Source: JAAYAO01 sp051133435
GTDB lineage: Bacteria; Actinomycetota; Actinomycetes; Propionibacteriales; Propionibacteriaceae
Direction of reading: 5' to 3'
Assembly (NCBI RefSeq): GCF_051133435.1
Contig: NZ_JBPGNY010000001.1
Span: 1 to 64,000 of the forward strand
Length of the DNA stretch: 64,000 nucleotides
Part shown: positions 24,507-34,564 of the stretch, piece after piece
Layout: every line of letters begins with the position of its first letter
Position numbering within the stretch: the first letter of the stretch is position 1
Position numbers and translations under genes: made by a program
Notes under the pieces: model-generated
What the model was told of the DNA's origin: nothing
Database searches by the model: none
Seen by the model: only the letters and a program-made list of their open reading frames with translations

Positions 24507-26432
24507 ATGTCCGAATTGCCGTACGGCACCTGGCCGTCCCCCCTCGCCGGCGAAGACCTCACCGGCATCGTCACGCCGGCCGAACCACAACTGGACGGAA
24601 GTTGGCTGTGGTGGCTGGAATCGCGCCCGGACGAGGGCGGTCGCACCAGTTTGTGGCGCCGCGACGTCACCGGCGGCGGCGTGGCCGAGGAAATCACCCC
24701 CGGCTCGTGGAATGTGCGCAGCCGGGTGCATGAATACGGTGGCGGTGCCTACGCCACCCACCGCACCATGGCGGTGATCTCCGACATCACCGACGGTCGG
24801 TTGTGGCTGTTCGAACCCGGCAATGAACCGCGTCCGATCACCGCCGAGGGCGCCGATGTACGGTACGGCGATCTGCGCCTGCTCGGCCGGCAACGCCTGG
24901 TGGTCGCTGTCCGCGAAGATCATCGCGTCTCCGGCGAACCGGTGAACACGATCGTGGCGATCGACCTGGACGCCAAACCCGGCTTCGGCACGATTCTGTG
25001 TGCCGGGGCCGACTTCTACGCCAGCCCCGAGGTCTCCACCGATGAGCGGATCGCCTGGTGCGAGTGGGACCACCCGTCGATGCCCTGGGACGCCACCCGA
25101 ATCATGGTGGCCGGCTTCCGCCGCGGCCCGCAGGGGCTGCCGGTGGTGACCGACCCCTTCGCGATCGCCGGTGGCGATGACGAAGCCGCGATCCATCCCC
25201 GCTGGATTCCCGGTGAGGGCCTGCTCTACCTGACCGACCGGGACGGGTTCTGGAATCTGCACCGGTGGACCGACGACTCCCATGACACCCTGCTGCTCCG
25301 CGACGCCGATTTCAGTGGTCCGATGTGGCAGTTGGGCCAGGATCCCTATGCGGTGGTCGACGGCGAGACGGTGGTGTGTTCGTGGTGGACCGACGGGCAA
25401 TCCACCATCGGCACGCTCGACCTGACCAGTGGCGAGTTCACCGCCCTGGACACCCCCGCGTGCGGGGTGAGTGCCCTGGTCGGCAGTGCCGGACGCTGCG
25501 CCGCCCTGGTGCAACACCGCAATCGTGGTCCGGCGCTGGTGGTGCTCGATCTGGACGACCGGCAGTGGTCGGTACTGCGTCGCTTCGAGGTTCCGTTGCC
25601 CCGGGAGTCGGCTAGTGTGCCCACCGCGTTGACCTGGCGCAACCAGGGCCACAAGGTGCACGGCTGGCTGTGGCGCCCACACCTGCCCGGACACACCGGC
25701 CCGGACGATGAACTGCCCCCGCTGCGAGTGATCTGCCACGGCGGACCCACCGGACACATGTCGGCCTCGCTGGACCTCACCACCCAGTACTGGACGACCC
25801 GCGGCTACGCGGTGCTGGGGGTGAACTACTCCGGATCGACCGGCTACGGCCGCGACTATCGCCAACGGTTGCGGGGCCAATGGGGTGTGTTGGACGTATC
25901 CGACTGCATCAGCGGGGCCCAGCAATTGATCGACGACGGTGAGGTCGATCCGGCACGGGTGAGCATCGAGGGTGGATCGGCCGGGGGTTTCACCACCCTG
26001 CAGGCACTGTGCACCACCAACCTCTTCGCCGCCGGAATCAGCCGCTTCGGGGTGGCCGACCCGACCATGCTGGCCCGCGACACCCACAAGTTCGAGTCGC
26101 GCTATCTGGAGTCACTGATCGGGCCCTACCCCGAGCAGCGTGACCTGTATCAGGAGCGCTCCCCCCTGCTGCACGCCGACCGGCTCAGTGCCCCGGTACT
26201 GCTGCTGCAGGGCGCCGACGACAAGATCGTGCCGCTGAATCAGGCCGAGGCGCTGGCCGAAGCCGCCCGGGCGGCAGGCCTGCAGCATGCCCTGGTGGTG
26301 TTCGAGGGCGAGGGGCACGGTTTCCGCAAGGCCGAGTCGGTGATCGCCGCGGTTCAGGCCGAGGAGTCCTTCCTCAGCCAGCTCTACGGCTTCACCCCGG
26401 CCGCCGAGGTACCCGAACTCGAACTCCGGTAA
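24507..26432 (+). CDS. S9 family serine peptidase (prolyl oligopeptidase/acylaminoacyl-peptidase type)
   Basis: A 640-residue cytoplasmic protein with an N-terminal beta-propeller (about 20-380) and a C-terminal alpha/beta hydrolase domain. The nucleophile sits in EGGSAGGF (GxSxGG), the acid in QGADDKIVP and the histidine in GEGHGF, completing the triad. It probably cleaves short peptides. I start at the ATG at 24507, five bases after the FKBP stop; an ATG at 24477 would overlap FKBP by 25 bp. Confidence 0.92.
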   Translation: MSELPYGTWPSPLAGEDLTGIVTPAEPQLDGSWLWWLESRPDEGGRTSLWRRDVTGGGVAEEITPGSWNVRSRVHEYGGGAYATHRTMAVISDITDGRLWLFEPGNEPRPITAEGADVRYGDLRLLGRQRLVVAVREDHRVSGEPVNTIVAIDLDAKPGFGTILCAGADFYASPEVSTDERIAWCEWDHPSMPWDATRIMVAGFRRGPQGLPVVTDPFAIAGGDDEAAIHPRWIPGEGLLYLTDRDGFWNLHRWTDDSHDTLLLRDADFSGPMWQLGQDPYAVVDGETVVCSWWTDGQSTIGTLDLTSGEFTALDTPACGVSALVGSAGRCAALVQHRNRGPALVVLDLDDRQWSVLRRFEVPLPRESASVPTALTWRNQGHKVHGWLWRPHLPGHTGPDDELPPLRVICHGGPTGHMSASLDLTTQYWTTRGYAVLGVNYSGSTGYGRDYRQRLRGQWGVLDVSDCISGAQQLIDDGEVDPARVSIEGGSAGGFTTLQALCTTNLFAAGISRFGVADPTMLARDTHKFESRYLESLIGPYPEQRDLYQERSPLLHADRLSAPVLLLQGADDKIVPLNQAEALAEAARAAGLQHALVVFEGEGHGFRKAESVIAAVQAEESFLSQLYGFTPAAEVPELELR

Positions 26433-26466
26433 CCGGCCCGGCTGTCGGCGCTGCGGTGAGCCCGGC

Positions 26467-27177
26467 TCATTCCAGGCGGTCACCGAAGATCGCCCGGCCG
26501 ATGCGCACCACCGTCGACCCCTCGGCGATCGCGTCCTCCAGGTCACCCGACATGCCCATCGACAGTTCGGCCCACTCCCCCGCCTCGGCGGCGACGGGGT
26601 CGGCAACGAGCTGATCGCGCAGGGTGCGCAGGGTGCGGAAACATTCCCGGGCCCGGCTCGGGTCCTGAGCGGCGATGGTCATCAGGCCGACGGGCCGCAA
26701 CTGGTCGAGAGCCACCAACTCCCGGGCCGCCGCGAGCGTCTCGTCGGGCCTGACCCCGAACTTCGATGGCTCACCGGAGGTGTTGACCTGCAGGTACACC
26801 GGCAACGGCCGTCCGCTGTTGCGCAGCCCGTTGGAGGCCTCCAACCGACGCTGGAATTCCTGGGCCAGGCGCAGCGAGTCCAGCGATTGCACCTCGTCGG
26901 CGAAAGCGATGACGTCCTTGGCCTTGTTGGTTTGAACATGCCCGATCATCGACCAGCGCAGTCCGGCGTCGGCCAGTAGGTGGGCCTTGCGTTTGGCCTC
27001 CTGTACCCGGTTCTCCGCCATCATCGCCAACCCGAGGTCGGCGACACGGCGGACGTGGTCGGGCGGCCACGTCTTCGACACCGGCAACAACCGGACCTCA
27101 TCGGGGTCGCGTCCGGCGGCCAGGCACGCATCAGCAATGCGTTGTTGCACGCGCGACAAGTTCTCGGCGAGCGTCAT
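26467..27177 (-). CDS. YggS/PLPBP family pyridoxal phosphate homeostasis protein
   Basis: A 236-residue single-domain protein with the alanine-racemase-like TIM barrel. The PLP lysine is in LLPVSKTWP (about residue 36). HVQTNKAKD and the C-terminal SMGMSGDLEDAI and GRAIFG blocks are diagnostic. It keeps vitamin B6 and amino-acid pools balanced and has no known catalytic activity. An upstream in-frame ATG (27279) adds a region unlike the family, so the ATG at 27177 is used. It is convergent with the S9 peptidase gene. Confidence 0.93.
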   Translation of the reverse strand: MTLAENLSRVQQRIADACLAAGRDPDEVRLLPVSKTWPPDHVRRVADLGLAMMAENRVQEAKRKAHLLADAGLRWSMIGHVQTNKAKDVIAFADEVQSLDSLRLAQEFQRRLEASNGLRNSGRPLPVYLQVNTSGEPSKFGVRPDETLAAARELVALDQLRPVGLMTIAAQDPSRARECFRTLRTLRDQLVADPVAAEAGEWAELSMGMSGDLEDAIAEGSTVVRIGRAIFGDRLE

Positions 27178-27284
27178 GCATGGGAGCTTCTCAGATCGGT
27201 GCAGTTCGGGGTAGGTGTGATTGCTCACAGTTCCACAACGGACGGCCGACGACCCCGGCCACCCCTGCTGCAGGCCCACCGTGG

Positions 27285-28235
27285 CTATGGCCAGCGCGCG
27301 GCGATCGAAGCGACCCCGACGGCTGCCACCAGGGCGAAGATCAGGCCCAGGCCGGCGTAGCGGGTGGTGACCTGTCTGCTCTCGGTGGCGTAGCCGACCG
27401 AGGAGCCGATGTCCTCGTAGACCTCCTTGAGCTCACCGGCGGTGGCGGCCCGGTAGGCCTTGCCGCCGGACACGTCGGCAACCCGTTGGAGTTCCTCGTA
27501 TTCGACCGGCACCCTTTCGCGGCGACCGTTGATCTCGGTGTACCCGTTCTCGGTGCCGTAGGCGATCGTGTAGACGGGCACGTTCTGACGTTTGGAGTCC
27601 TCGGCGGCCACGATCGGGTCCCGTCCCACGGTGGTCTTGCCGTCCGAGAGCAGGACGATCCGGGCCGGGACGACCGCGTCGGGGTCGTCGGGGTCGGGTG
27701 GCACGGTGGCCAGTGAGGCCAGCGCGGCGTAGATCCCCTCACCGATCGCGGTGGCCCGGTCGAGTTGCAGGTCGTTGATCGATGCCAGCACCCGTCCGTG
27801 TTCGGTGGTCGGTTCGACCAGGGTGGTGGCGCTGCCGGCGAAGGCCACCAGGCCGACGTTGTACTGGTCGGGCAACGATTCGACGAAGGCCCGGGCCCCT
27901 TCCTGGGCGGCCGCCAACCGGTTCGGCTCGACGTCCTCGGCCTGCATCGACAGGGACACGTCGATCACCACGACGATGGTCGCCCGCTCCCGCGGCACCT
28001 TGACGTCCTGTTTCGGCATCGCGAAGGCGACGGTCAACGACACGAGGCTGAGCAGGGCGGACACCACCGCGACATGGCGCACCCAGCCACGCGGTTGGGG
28101 CAGCACCAGGGCCAGGGCGTTGTGCCTGCCCCTGCCCTTGCGGCGTCGATCCAGCAGAGCGATGTAGACCACCGCCAGGATCGGCACCAGCAGCAACAGC
28201 CAGAGCCGGTGCGGGGCCAGGAACTCGATGAACAT
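27285..28235 (-). CDS. VWA-domain membrane protein (BatA-like), second copy
   Basis: About 316 residues: two N-terminal transmembrane helices, a von Willebrand A domain with the MIDAS motif DVSLS, and a C-terminal transmembrane helix. The ATG at 28235 shares one base with the preceding stop (TGATG), the same coupling as its neighbour; an ATG at 28244 is the alternative. It closes the moxR-DUF58-VWA-VWA operon and is paralogous to the gene just upstream. Such operons are tied to metal-dependent chaperone-like assembly or envelope stress; the client is unknown. Confidence 0.87.
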   Translation of the reverse strand: MFIEFLAPHRLWLLLLVPILAVVYIALLDRRRKGRGRHNALALVLPQPRGWVRHVAVVSALLSLVSLTVAFAMPKQDVKVPRERATIVVVIDVSLSMQAEDVEPNRLAAAQEGARAFVESLPDQYNVGLVAFAGSATTLVEPTTEHGRVLASINDLQLDRATAIGEGIYAALASLATVPPDPDDPDAVVPARIVLLSDGKTTVGRDPIVAAEDSKRQNVPVYTIAYGTENGYTEINGRRERVPVEYEELQRVADVSGGKAYRAATAGELKEVYEDIGSSVGYATESRQVTTRYAGLGLIFALVAAVGVASIAARWP

Positions 28236-29194
28236 CAGTTCCATCGCGCCGCCAAGGACAGTGCGCCGAGGGCCGCGATCACCGCGAACACAATCGCGAA
28301 CCCGGCGAAGCGGTCGGTGATCTCGTGTTCCACTTTCTCGTACCCCACTTCGGATCCGATGTTGTCGTAGACCTCGCTGAGGTCGGAGGTGCTGCCGGCC
28401 GCGTACGCCTTGCCACCGGTGATCGAGGCGATCTCCTGCAGCAGTTTCTCGTCGGGCGGTACCCGGTGTCGTTCGCCGTCCAGGTCCACGAAGCCGTTCT
28501 CGGTGCCGTAAGCGATCGTGTACACCGGCACCCCGGCCTTCTCGACCGCGTGCGCGGCCTGGATCGGTGAGCGTCCGGCGGTGTTCTCACCATCACTCAG
28601 CAACACGATGGCTCCGGGGGCGGGCGCATTCGGGTTGTCCGGATCGCCCGGCACCTGCTCCAGGGTGCGCACCGCCAGGTACAGCACCTCACCGATGGCG
28701 GTCGAGTCCTGCAGGCCCACGTTCTGCATCACGGTGCGGATGCTGGCGTGGTTGGTGGTCGGCGGAATCACCTGGCCGGGGTTGCCCGACAGGGTCAGCA
28801 GCGCGACGTTGTACTTGTCCGGCAGGCCCTCGACGAACTTGACGATCGCCTCCTTCGCCGCGGCCAATCGATCCGGCGGCACGTCGGTCGCGGCCATCGA
28901 CTGGGATACGTCCAGCACGACCACCACCGTGGCCCGTTCCCGGGGCACCTGCACCGGCGCATAGGGCTTGGTGAAGGCCACGGTCAACGAGATCAGGCTG
29001 AGCAGCGACACCGCGAAGGCCAGGTGTCGGCGCCACTGGCCCTGTTTCGGAACCACCCGACCCAGCACCGAGGTGTTGGTGAACCGCATCCCGCGCCGGT
29101 TCTTGCTGCGGCTGGCCCAGATGTAGCCGGCCACGAGCAGCGGAATCACCAGCAGCAACAGCAGCCGGTCGGGATGAGTCAGGCCGATCTCCAT
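28235..29194 (-). CDS. VWA-domain membrane protein (BatA-like), first copy
   Basis: 319 residues with the same layout as its downstream neighbour: N-terminal transmembrane helices with a short basic loop, a VWA domain with MIDAS motif DVSQS near residue 95, and a C-terminal helix. The two copies share blocks such as VYTIAYGTENG and a long stretch before the last helix, so they come from a gene duplication. The start shares one base with the DUF58 stop. Confidence 0.88.
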   Translation of the reverse strand: MEIGLTHPDRLLLLLVIPLLVAGYIWASRSKNRRGMRFTNTSVLGRVVPKQGQWRRHLAFAVSLLSLISLTVAFTKPYAPVQVPRERATVVVVLDVSQSMAATDVPPDRLAAAKEAIVKFVEGLPDKYNVALLTLSGNPGQVIPPTTNHASIRTVMQNVGLQDSTAIGEVLYLAVRTLEQVPGDPDNPNAPAPGAIVLLSDGENTAGRSPIQAAHAVEKAGVPVYTIAYGTENGFVDLDGERHRVPPDEKLLQEIASITGGKAYAAGSTSDLSEVYDNIGSEVGYEKVEHEITDRFAGFAIVFAVIAALGALSLAARWN

Positions 29195-30240
29195 CAGCGG
29201 CTCACCCCCTGCGGCGGGGCGTGCAGCATCGAGGCGACGCGGCGGTAGGCCAGGACGAACCGGGCGATGTCCTGCACCCAGTCCCGGTCGGTGCGCAGTT
29301 GGATGTGTCCGGCGCCGGCGCGCCGCAGCGCGATCCGAATCCGTTCCCGCTGCGCGGCGGCAGCGGCGTCCATGCGTTGCCGGGCCCCGGCGTCGGCGGT
29401 GTTGACGTACCGCTCGAAGTCGGTCTCGGGGTCGCGGATCAGCATCTCGCCGACATCGGGGAACTCGATCTCGCGCCGGTCGACGACCTCGATCGCGATC
29501 ACCTGGTTGCGCACCGAGAGTCGGCGGATCGCCCGCTCCCAGGCCGGTGGCACATTCGGGTCGAGTTCGTAATCGCCGGGTTCGAGGAAGTCCGACACCA
29601 CCACCCGCAGCCCGCGCCGACGTTGCATCCGGGCCATTTCCTGGATGCCGGCATCCAGGGTGAGGTGCCCTTCGGCGTGGTCGGGCACGATCGGCTCGTT
29701 CAGCATGGTGCGCAGCAGACCGTAGAGGGCGGTGCGTCCCGAGCGGGCGGGCAGCCGGCGCACCCGATCGGGACGCATGATCATGCCGCCGAAGCGGTCA
29801 CCCATCTTCTGGCTGAGAAAGCCGATGGTGGCGATCGCGGCGATGCCCAGGTCGCGTTTGGTGACCCCGGCGGTTCCCCAGTTCATCGACGGGGTGACGT
29901 CGAGCAGGGCCCACACCTCGAGCTCGCGGTCGGCCATCGTGTCGCGCACGTGCGGGACGGTGGTGCGCGCGGTCACCGCCCAGTCCATCTTGCGCACATC
30001 GTCCTCACCGACCTGGTAGGGACGGGCGTCGTTGTTGTCGGCGCCGGGGCCGGGCAGCAGGCCGAGGTGGTCGCCCTGCAGGAACCCCTCCAGGCGACGC
30101 ACGATGGTCAACTCCAGCCTGCGCAGGGCCGCTTCGGGCGCGAGTTTGTGCAACGGCAGGGTCGCCCCGGTGGGCGGCCCGATGACCGATGCGAGGGCCC
30201 CTTGTGGTGCGGTGGGAGCTGCGAAGTCGGGCGAGCTCAT
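29194..30240 (-). CDS. DUF58 domain protein of the MoxR operon
   Basis: A 348-residue soluble protein. The DUF58 signature YQVGEDDVRKMDWAVTART lies at about residues 76-94, followed by a VWA-like MIDAS (LLDVTPS). It stands 3 bp after moxR, as in the mycobacterial Rv1479-Rv1481 cluster. DUF58 proteins work with MoxR ATPases, but the biochemical step is not defined. Confidence 0.9.
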   Translation of the reverse strand: MSSPDFAAPTAPQGALASVIGPPTGATLPLHKLAPEAALRRLELTIVRRLEGFLQGDHLGLLPGPGADNNDARPYQVGEDDVRKMDWAVTARTTVPHVRDTMADRELEVWALLDVTPSMNWGTAGVTKRDLGIAAIATIGFLSQKMGDRFGGMIMRPDRVRRLPARSGRTALYGLLRTMLNEPIVPDHAEGHLTLDAGIQEMARMQRRRGLRVVVSDFLEPGDYELDPNVPPAWERAIRRLSVRNQVIAIEVVDRREIEFPDVGEMLIRDPETDFERYVNTADAGARQRMDAAAAAQRERIRIALRRAGAGHIQLRTDRDWVQDIARFVLAYRRVASMLHAPPQGVSR

Positions 30241-30243
30241 GGA

Positions 30244-31299
30244 TCAGTGGAAACCCGGCTGGTGTCGGTGCTGGGTCTGGCTGGCCTCACGCTGTTCGGC
30301 ATTCCACACCGGGGTCGGCGGCGGCACCATCGCCACCACCCGCTCCACCACCTGGGCCGGGTCGATGTTGTCGGCGACGGCGTCGAAGCCGAGCACCAGG
30401 CGGTGCGCCATCACGTCCTTGGCGACCGCCTGCACATCGGTGGGCAGCACGTAGTCGCGTCCGTGGATCAGCGCCAGGGCCCGGGAGGCGGCCACCAGGC
30501 CGAGGGTGGCGCGGGGGCTGCAGCCGATCGAGATCACGTTGGTCAGGTCGGGCATCCCGAAGTCGGCCGGGGTGCGGGTCGCCAGCACCAGCCGCACGAT
30601 GTACTCGGCCACCAGGTTGTGCACGAACACCGACGAGGCCTTCTGCTGCAGCGCCAGCACGGTGTCGTTGTCGAGGATCCGTCCGGCCTCGGGCGGACGC
30701 ACGCTCATCCGGCGCAGAATCTCGAATTCCTCATTGCCGCGCGGGTAGGGCACGTCGACCTTGAGCAGGAAGCGGTCGCGCTGGGCCTCCGGCAGCGGGT
30801 ACACACCCTCGGATTCCACCGGGTTCTGGGTGGCGATCACGATGAACGGTTCCGGTGCGGGGTAGGTGATACCGCCGATGGAGACCTGCTTCTCGGCCAT
30901 CAGCTCCAGCATCGCCGACTGCACCTTGGCCGGGGCTCGGTTGATCTCGTCGGCGAGGACGAAGTTCACGAAGACCGGGCCCAGTTCGACGTCGAAGCCC
31001 TCCTGGGAGGCCTTGTAAATGCGAGTACCGACGATGTCGCTGGGCACCAGGTCGGGGGTGAACTGCACGCGGGAGAACTCCCCACCCACCACGGTCGCAA
31101 AGGAACGAACCGCCAGGGTCTTGGCCACGCCGGGGACACCTTCGAGCAAACAGTGTCCCTTCGCCAGCAGGGCAACCATCAGTTGCTCGACCATGTGCTC
31201 CTGGCCGACGATCACCCGCTGCACTTGGGCGATCGCTTCTCCCAGCAACTTGGCGGCTTGCTGGGTGTCCATGCTGGCCGTCGGTTGGGTGGTGCTCAC
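30244..31299 (-). CDS. MoxR-family AAA+ ATPase
   Basis: 351 residues. The Walker A motif is GVPGVAKT (about 57-64) and Walker B is LADEINRAP (about 117-125). A C-terminal lid domain and sensor arginines follow. The start is GTG at 31299 with GGAG 11 nt upstream. It heads the moxR-DUF58-VWA-VWA unit, whose members probably act together as a chaperone module for metal insertion or membrane-protein maturation. It diverges from the Ser/Pro-rich membrane protein gene. Confidence 0.93.
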   Translation of the reverse strand: MSTTQPTASMDTQQAAKLLGEAIAQVQRVIVGQEHMVEQLMVALLAKGHCLLEGVPGVAKTLAVRSFATVVGGEFSRVQFTPDLVPSDIVGTRIYKASQEGFDVELGPVFVNFVLADEINRAPAKVQSAMLELMAEKQVSIGGITYPAPEPFIVIATQNPVESEGVYPLPEAQRDRFLLKVDVPYPRGNEEFEILRRMSVRPPEAGRILDNDTVLALQQKASSVFVHNLVAEYIVRLVLATRTPADFGMPDLTNVISIGCSPRATLGLVAASRALALIHGRDYVLPTDVQAVAKDVMAHRLVLGFDAVADNIDPAQVVERVVAMVPPPTPVWNAEQREASQTQHRHQPGFH

Positions 31300-31405
31300 T
31301 ACGCATTACTCCTGGGTGTGCTGCGACGTTCGGACAAACGCCACGGGCCACGATACGCGACCGAAGAGGCGATCATGGCGCGCAAGTGTGATGAGATATA
31401 TCCCG

Positions 31406-32368
31406 ATGTCCGATCAAGCAGGCCCGTCCGACCCTCAGCCGGAGGCCTTTCCGCTGCTTCCGCAAGACCCCCCGTCGGTCGGTGGGTACTGGCTGGATGC
31501 CCGTTTGCACGCCCAGCCCTCGGGTGTTTCCTATCTGGCCCACGACGACATCGGGAACCCCCTGGTGGTCGTGTTGTTGTCGGAGGGTGCCGCCGGCGAT
31601 GCCGCCGCCCGTGACCGGATGGCCGGGATGGTCAACCGGTTGCACATCGATCAGGTGGTCGCCCGTGGCGGCCAAGGCCAGGACACCGGACGCCTCGCGC
31701 GGCGCTATGTGCACGACAACGATGCCCCGGTCGAACCGTCCGAAGCCCCCAACGCCCCCTGGGTGGCGCTGGCCCACGACGGGACGACGAGCTCACCGCG
31801 GGTCGCCGAGGAGATTCTGACCGAGGTGACCATGGCCCTGCTGCCGCAGCAGGGCCGAGCCGCCGGGCCCGACTACCGGCATTACTGGATCGACCGGATC
31901 AACCCGGGCCGCTCCCGGATCTGGCCGCTGCCCTGGCCGGGCCGTCACGACCGGGCCGGCTGGGTGACCATCCTGGTGTCGTGGATCCTGATGCTGTTGT
32001 TGGCCGCGCTGGCGGTGCTGATCGCGATTCTGCTGTTCCGCAACGAACCGCCGCAGGCTCCGCCACCGCCGGTGGAACAGACCGGATCGCCGCCACCGCA
32101 ATCCGGGTCACCCCCGCCGGATTCGTCCTCCCCCTCACCGGATTCGGCATCCCCGTCGCCGGAGTCGGGGTCACCCTCACCGGAGTCGGGGTCGCCGTCC
32201 CCCGACTCGGGATCACCCTCGCCGAGTGATTCGGGTTCCCCTTCGGCCAGCGAGTCGGGATCACCCACCCCCAGTGAGTCGGGTTCGCCGTCACCGTCGG
32301 AGGGTAGTCCGTCGGGATCGCCGAGCGAGTCGGCCGGCGGCGAGCCGTCACCGAGGTCACGACTGTGA
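31406..32368 (+). CDS. Single-pass membrane protein with Ser/Pro-rich repeat tail
   Basis: About 320 residues. The cytoplasmic half of about 190 residues has no domain I recognise. One transmembrane helix (about 193-213) is followed by an outer tail built from degenerate repeats of the type SGSPSPES/SDSGSPSPS. The tail may span the cell wall and be glycosylated, by analogy with other actinobacterial Ser/Pro tails. An ATG at 31391 would add five residues. Its stop overlaps the HAD gene by 4 bp. The function is unknown. Confidence 0.65.
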   Translation: MSDQAGPSDPQPEAFPLLPQDPPSVGGYWLDARLHAQPSGVSYLAHDDIGNPLVVVLLSEGAAGDAAARDRMAGMVNRLHIDQVVARGGQGQDTGRLARRYVHDNDAPVEPSEAPNAPWVALAHDGTTSSPRVAEEILTEVTMALLPQQGRAAGPDYRHYWIDRINPGRSRIWPLPWPGRHDRAGWVTILVSWILMLLLAALAVLIAILLFRNEPPQAPPPPVEQTGSPPPQSGSPPPDSSSPSPDSASPSPESGSPSPESGSPSPDSGSPSPSDSGSPSASESGSPTPSESGSPSPSEGSPSGSPSESAGGEPSPRSRL

Positions 32369-33219
32369 GCGGCTCGGCCCCCGTCCGGATGATCGCCAGC
32401 GACTTGGACGGCACCTTCCTGGACCCGACCGGTGCGGTCTCCCCGCTGAACCGTGAGGCGGTGCGCGCGGCGGCCGAGGCCGGCCTGCATGTGGTGTTCG
32501 CCACCGGCCGGCCACCGTCGTGGTTGTCGGTGTTGGAAGAACTCGATCTGGCCCACACGGTCGTGGTGGCCTCCAACGGGGCGCTGTTGTACGACATCGC
32601 CACCCGCCAGGTTCTGCAGCAGCATGCGATGTCGAACGAGGTGGTCCTGGATCTGGCCGAGCGGCTGCGGGCCGCCCTGCCCGGGGTGGTCTTCGGGATT
32701 CAGCAGAACGACCGTTTCGGCCACGAACCGGGGTACTTCGAGGGTGTGTCGCTGACCTCGGTGCCCGATTCGGTCGACCGGGCCACGGTGTCGCGTTTCC
32801 TGTCCGGCCTCGTCGAGGGTGAACTGTCCGAACTGGTGACGGCCGGGGAGTTCGTCAAGGTACTGGTCAAACACCCCACCGCCACCGCGGCCGAGATGGC
32901 CGAGGTGGTCGAACAGGTGGCCGGCGGCGAGGTGACCGCGACCTACTCGATGGGTGGTGCCACCGGGCTGCTCGAGCTCAGTGCCCCCGGTATTTCGAAG
33001 GCCACCACCCTGGCGACCTACGCCGAGAGTCTCGGCATCGACTCGGCCGAGGTGGCCGCCTTCGGGGACATGCCGAACGACCTGGCGATGCTGCACTGGG
33101 CCGGTCGTCCGCATCTGATGGCCGACCACGACCCGACGATGACCGAACTGGGATTCCCGGTGATCGGCAGCAATGCCGACGATGCAGTGGGACGGACCAT
33201 TCTCAGCTGGCTGCCATGA
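32365..33219 (+). CDS. HAD-superfamily hydrolase, Cof-type (IIB)
   Basis: 284 residues. Motif I is DLDGTFLD near the N-terminus, motif II lies in FATGR, and motifs III/IV include the Lys of GISKATTL and the acidic FGDMPNDLAML. An alpha/beta cap lies in the middle. Cof-type enzymes dephosphorylate sugar phosphates or cofactor intermediates; the substrate is unknown. It starts at a GTG overlapping the upstream stop by 4 bp and overlaps trkH by 4 bp. Confidence 0.9.
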   Translation: MSGSAPVRMIASDLDGTFLDPTGAVSPLNREAVRAAAEAGLHVVFATGRPPSWLSVLEELDLAHTVVVASNGALLYDIATRQVLQQHAMSNEVVLDLAERLRAALPGVVFGIQQNDRFGHEPGYFEGVSLTSVPDSVDRATVSRFLSGLVEGELSELVTAGEFVKVLVKHPTATAAEMAEVVEQVAGGEVTATYSMGGATGLLELSAPGISKATTLATYAESLGIDSAEVAAFGDMPNDLAMLHWAGRPHLMADHDPTMTELGFPVIGSNADDAVGRTILSWLP

Positions 33220-34556
33220 GACCCCCGGCTCGATTCCGGTCTCCGGTGCGGGTCGTCTTCTGGTCCTTCCTCGCAGCGATCGCGATCGGCACGGTGTTGC
33301 TGTCGCTGCCGGTGGCCTCCGCCCCGGGACGACACACCTCGGTCGTGGACGCCGCCTTCACCTCGGTGTCGGCCACCTGCGTCACCGGCCTGATCACCGT
33401 CGACACCGCGACCCAATGGTCTCTGTTCGGCAAGATCGTCATTCTCGCCCTGATCCAGGTCGGCGGGTTCGGGGTGATGACCCTGGCCACCCTGTTGACC
33501 ATGGCGGTCACCGGACGACTCGGCTTGGGCAGCACCCTGGTCGCCCAATCGCAGGTGAAATCTGCCCTCGGCGCTGCCCGCAAGATGCCGCAACGCATCG
33601 CGATCGCGATGCTGCTGTCGGAGCTGGTGATCGCGGTGGTGTTGACGCTGCGCTTCGCGCTGGGCCACGGGCAGTCCTGGCCGTCGGCGATCTGGCACGG
33701 CATCTTCCACGCGGTATCGGCCTTCAACAACGCCGGCTTCGCGCTGTGGACCGACAACCTGATCGGTGTCGCCGCCGACGCCTGGATCATCTTTCCGCTG
33801 TGTGCGGCCGTGGTGGCCGGCGGCCTCGGATTTCCGGTCTACTTCGAGTTGATCCGCCGCGGCCGGCTGTTCCACCCGTCCCGGTGGTCGGTGCACGCCC
33901 GGCTGACCGTCGGCGGCACGATCGGCCTGCTGATCATCGGCACCGTGCTGTTCGGGGCCTACGAATGGAACAACCCCGCCACCCTCGGCCCGATGGACAC
34001 CTGGGGCAAGCTCATCAACGCGGTCGCCGGCGGCGTTTTCCCCCGCACCGCCGGGTTCAACACCATCGACTACGCCCATGCCTCCGAGGGCACCTTCGCG
34101 CTGTACTACGTGCTGATGTTCATCGGCGGCGGCTCGGCCGGAACCGCCGGCGGCATCAAGATCTCCACCTTCCTGCTGCTCGCCTTCGTGATCTGGTCGG
34201 AGATCCGCGGCGAACCCCATGTGCACATCGGTCACCGCCGGATCGGCACCCCGACCATGCGTCAGGCCCTGACCGTCGCCCTGCTCGGCCTGGCACTGAT
34301 CGCGGCCGGCACCGCGGTGTTGCTGGCGGTCACCGATCACGACCTGTCGATCGTGTTGTTCGAAACGATCTCCGCCTTCGGCACCGTGGGTGTGTCGGCG
34401 GGTATCACCGCCGGCCTGCCGGCGTCGGCGAAACTTACCCTGATGGTGATGATGTTCTGTGGCCGCATCGGGGCGATCACGGTGGCATCGGCCCTGGCGG
34501 TGCGGCGTCGCCACGATCAGTACGACCTGCCCGAAGAACGTCCGATTGTCGGTTAG
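33216..34556 (+). CDS. trkH: TrkH/KtrB-family potassium uptake channel subunit
   Basis: A 446-residue integral membrane protein with the four-fold M1-P-M2 plan of the superfamily of K transporters. Selectivity-filter-like turns occur in TSVSATCVTGL, AVSAFNNAGF, FPRTAGFNT and AFGTVGVSAG. It would form the K+-conducting dimer and pairs with the RCK protein encoded 8 bp downstream. The start overlaps the HAD stop by 4 bp. At 446 residues it is nearer KtrB than long TrkH. Confidence 0.93.
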   Translation: MRPPARFRSPVRVVFWSFLAAIAIGTVLLSLPVASAPGRHTSVVDAAFTSVSATCVTGLITVDTATQWSLFGKIVILALIQVGGFGVMTLATLLTMAVTGRLGLGSTLVAQSQVKSALGAARKMPQRIAIAMLLSELVIAVVLTLRFALGHGQSWPSAIWHGIFHAVSAFNNAGFALWTDNLIGVAADAWIIFPLCAAVVAGGLGFPVYFELIRRGRLFHPSRWSVHARLTVGGTIGLLIIGTVLFGAYEWNNPATLGPMDTWGKLINAVAGGVFPRTAGFNTIDYAHASEGTFALYYVLMFIGGGSAGTAGGIKISTFLLLAFVIWSEIRGEPHVHIGHRRIGTPTMRQALTVALLGLALIAAGTAVLLAVTDHDLSIVLFETISAFGTVGVSAGITAGLPASAKLTLMVMMFCGRIGAITVASALAVRRRHDQYDLPEERPIVG

Positions 34557-34564
34557 GAGATCCC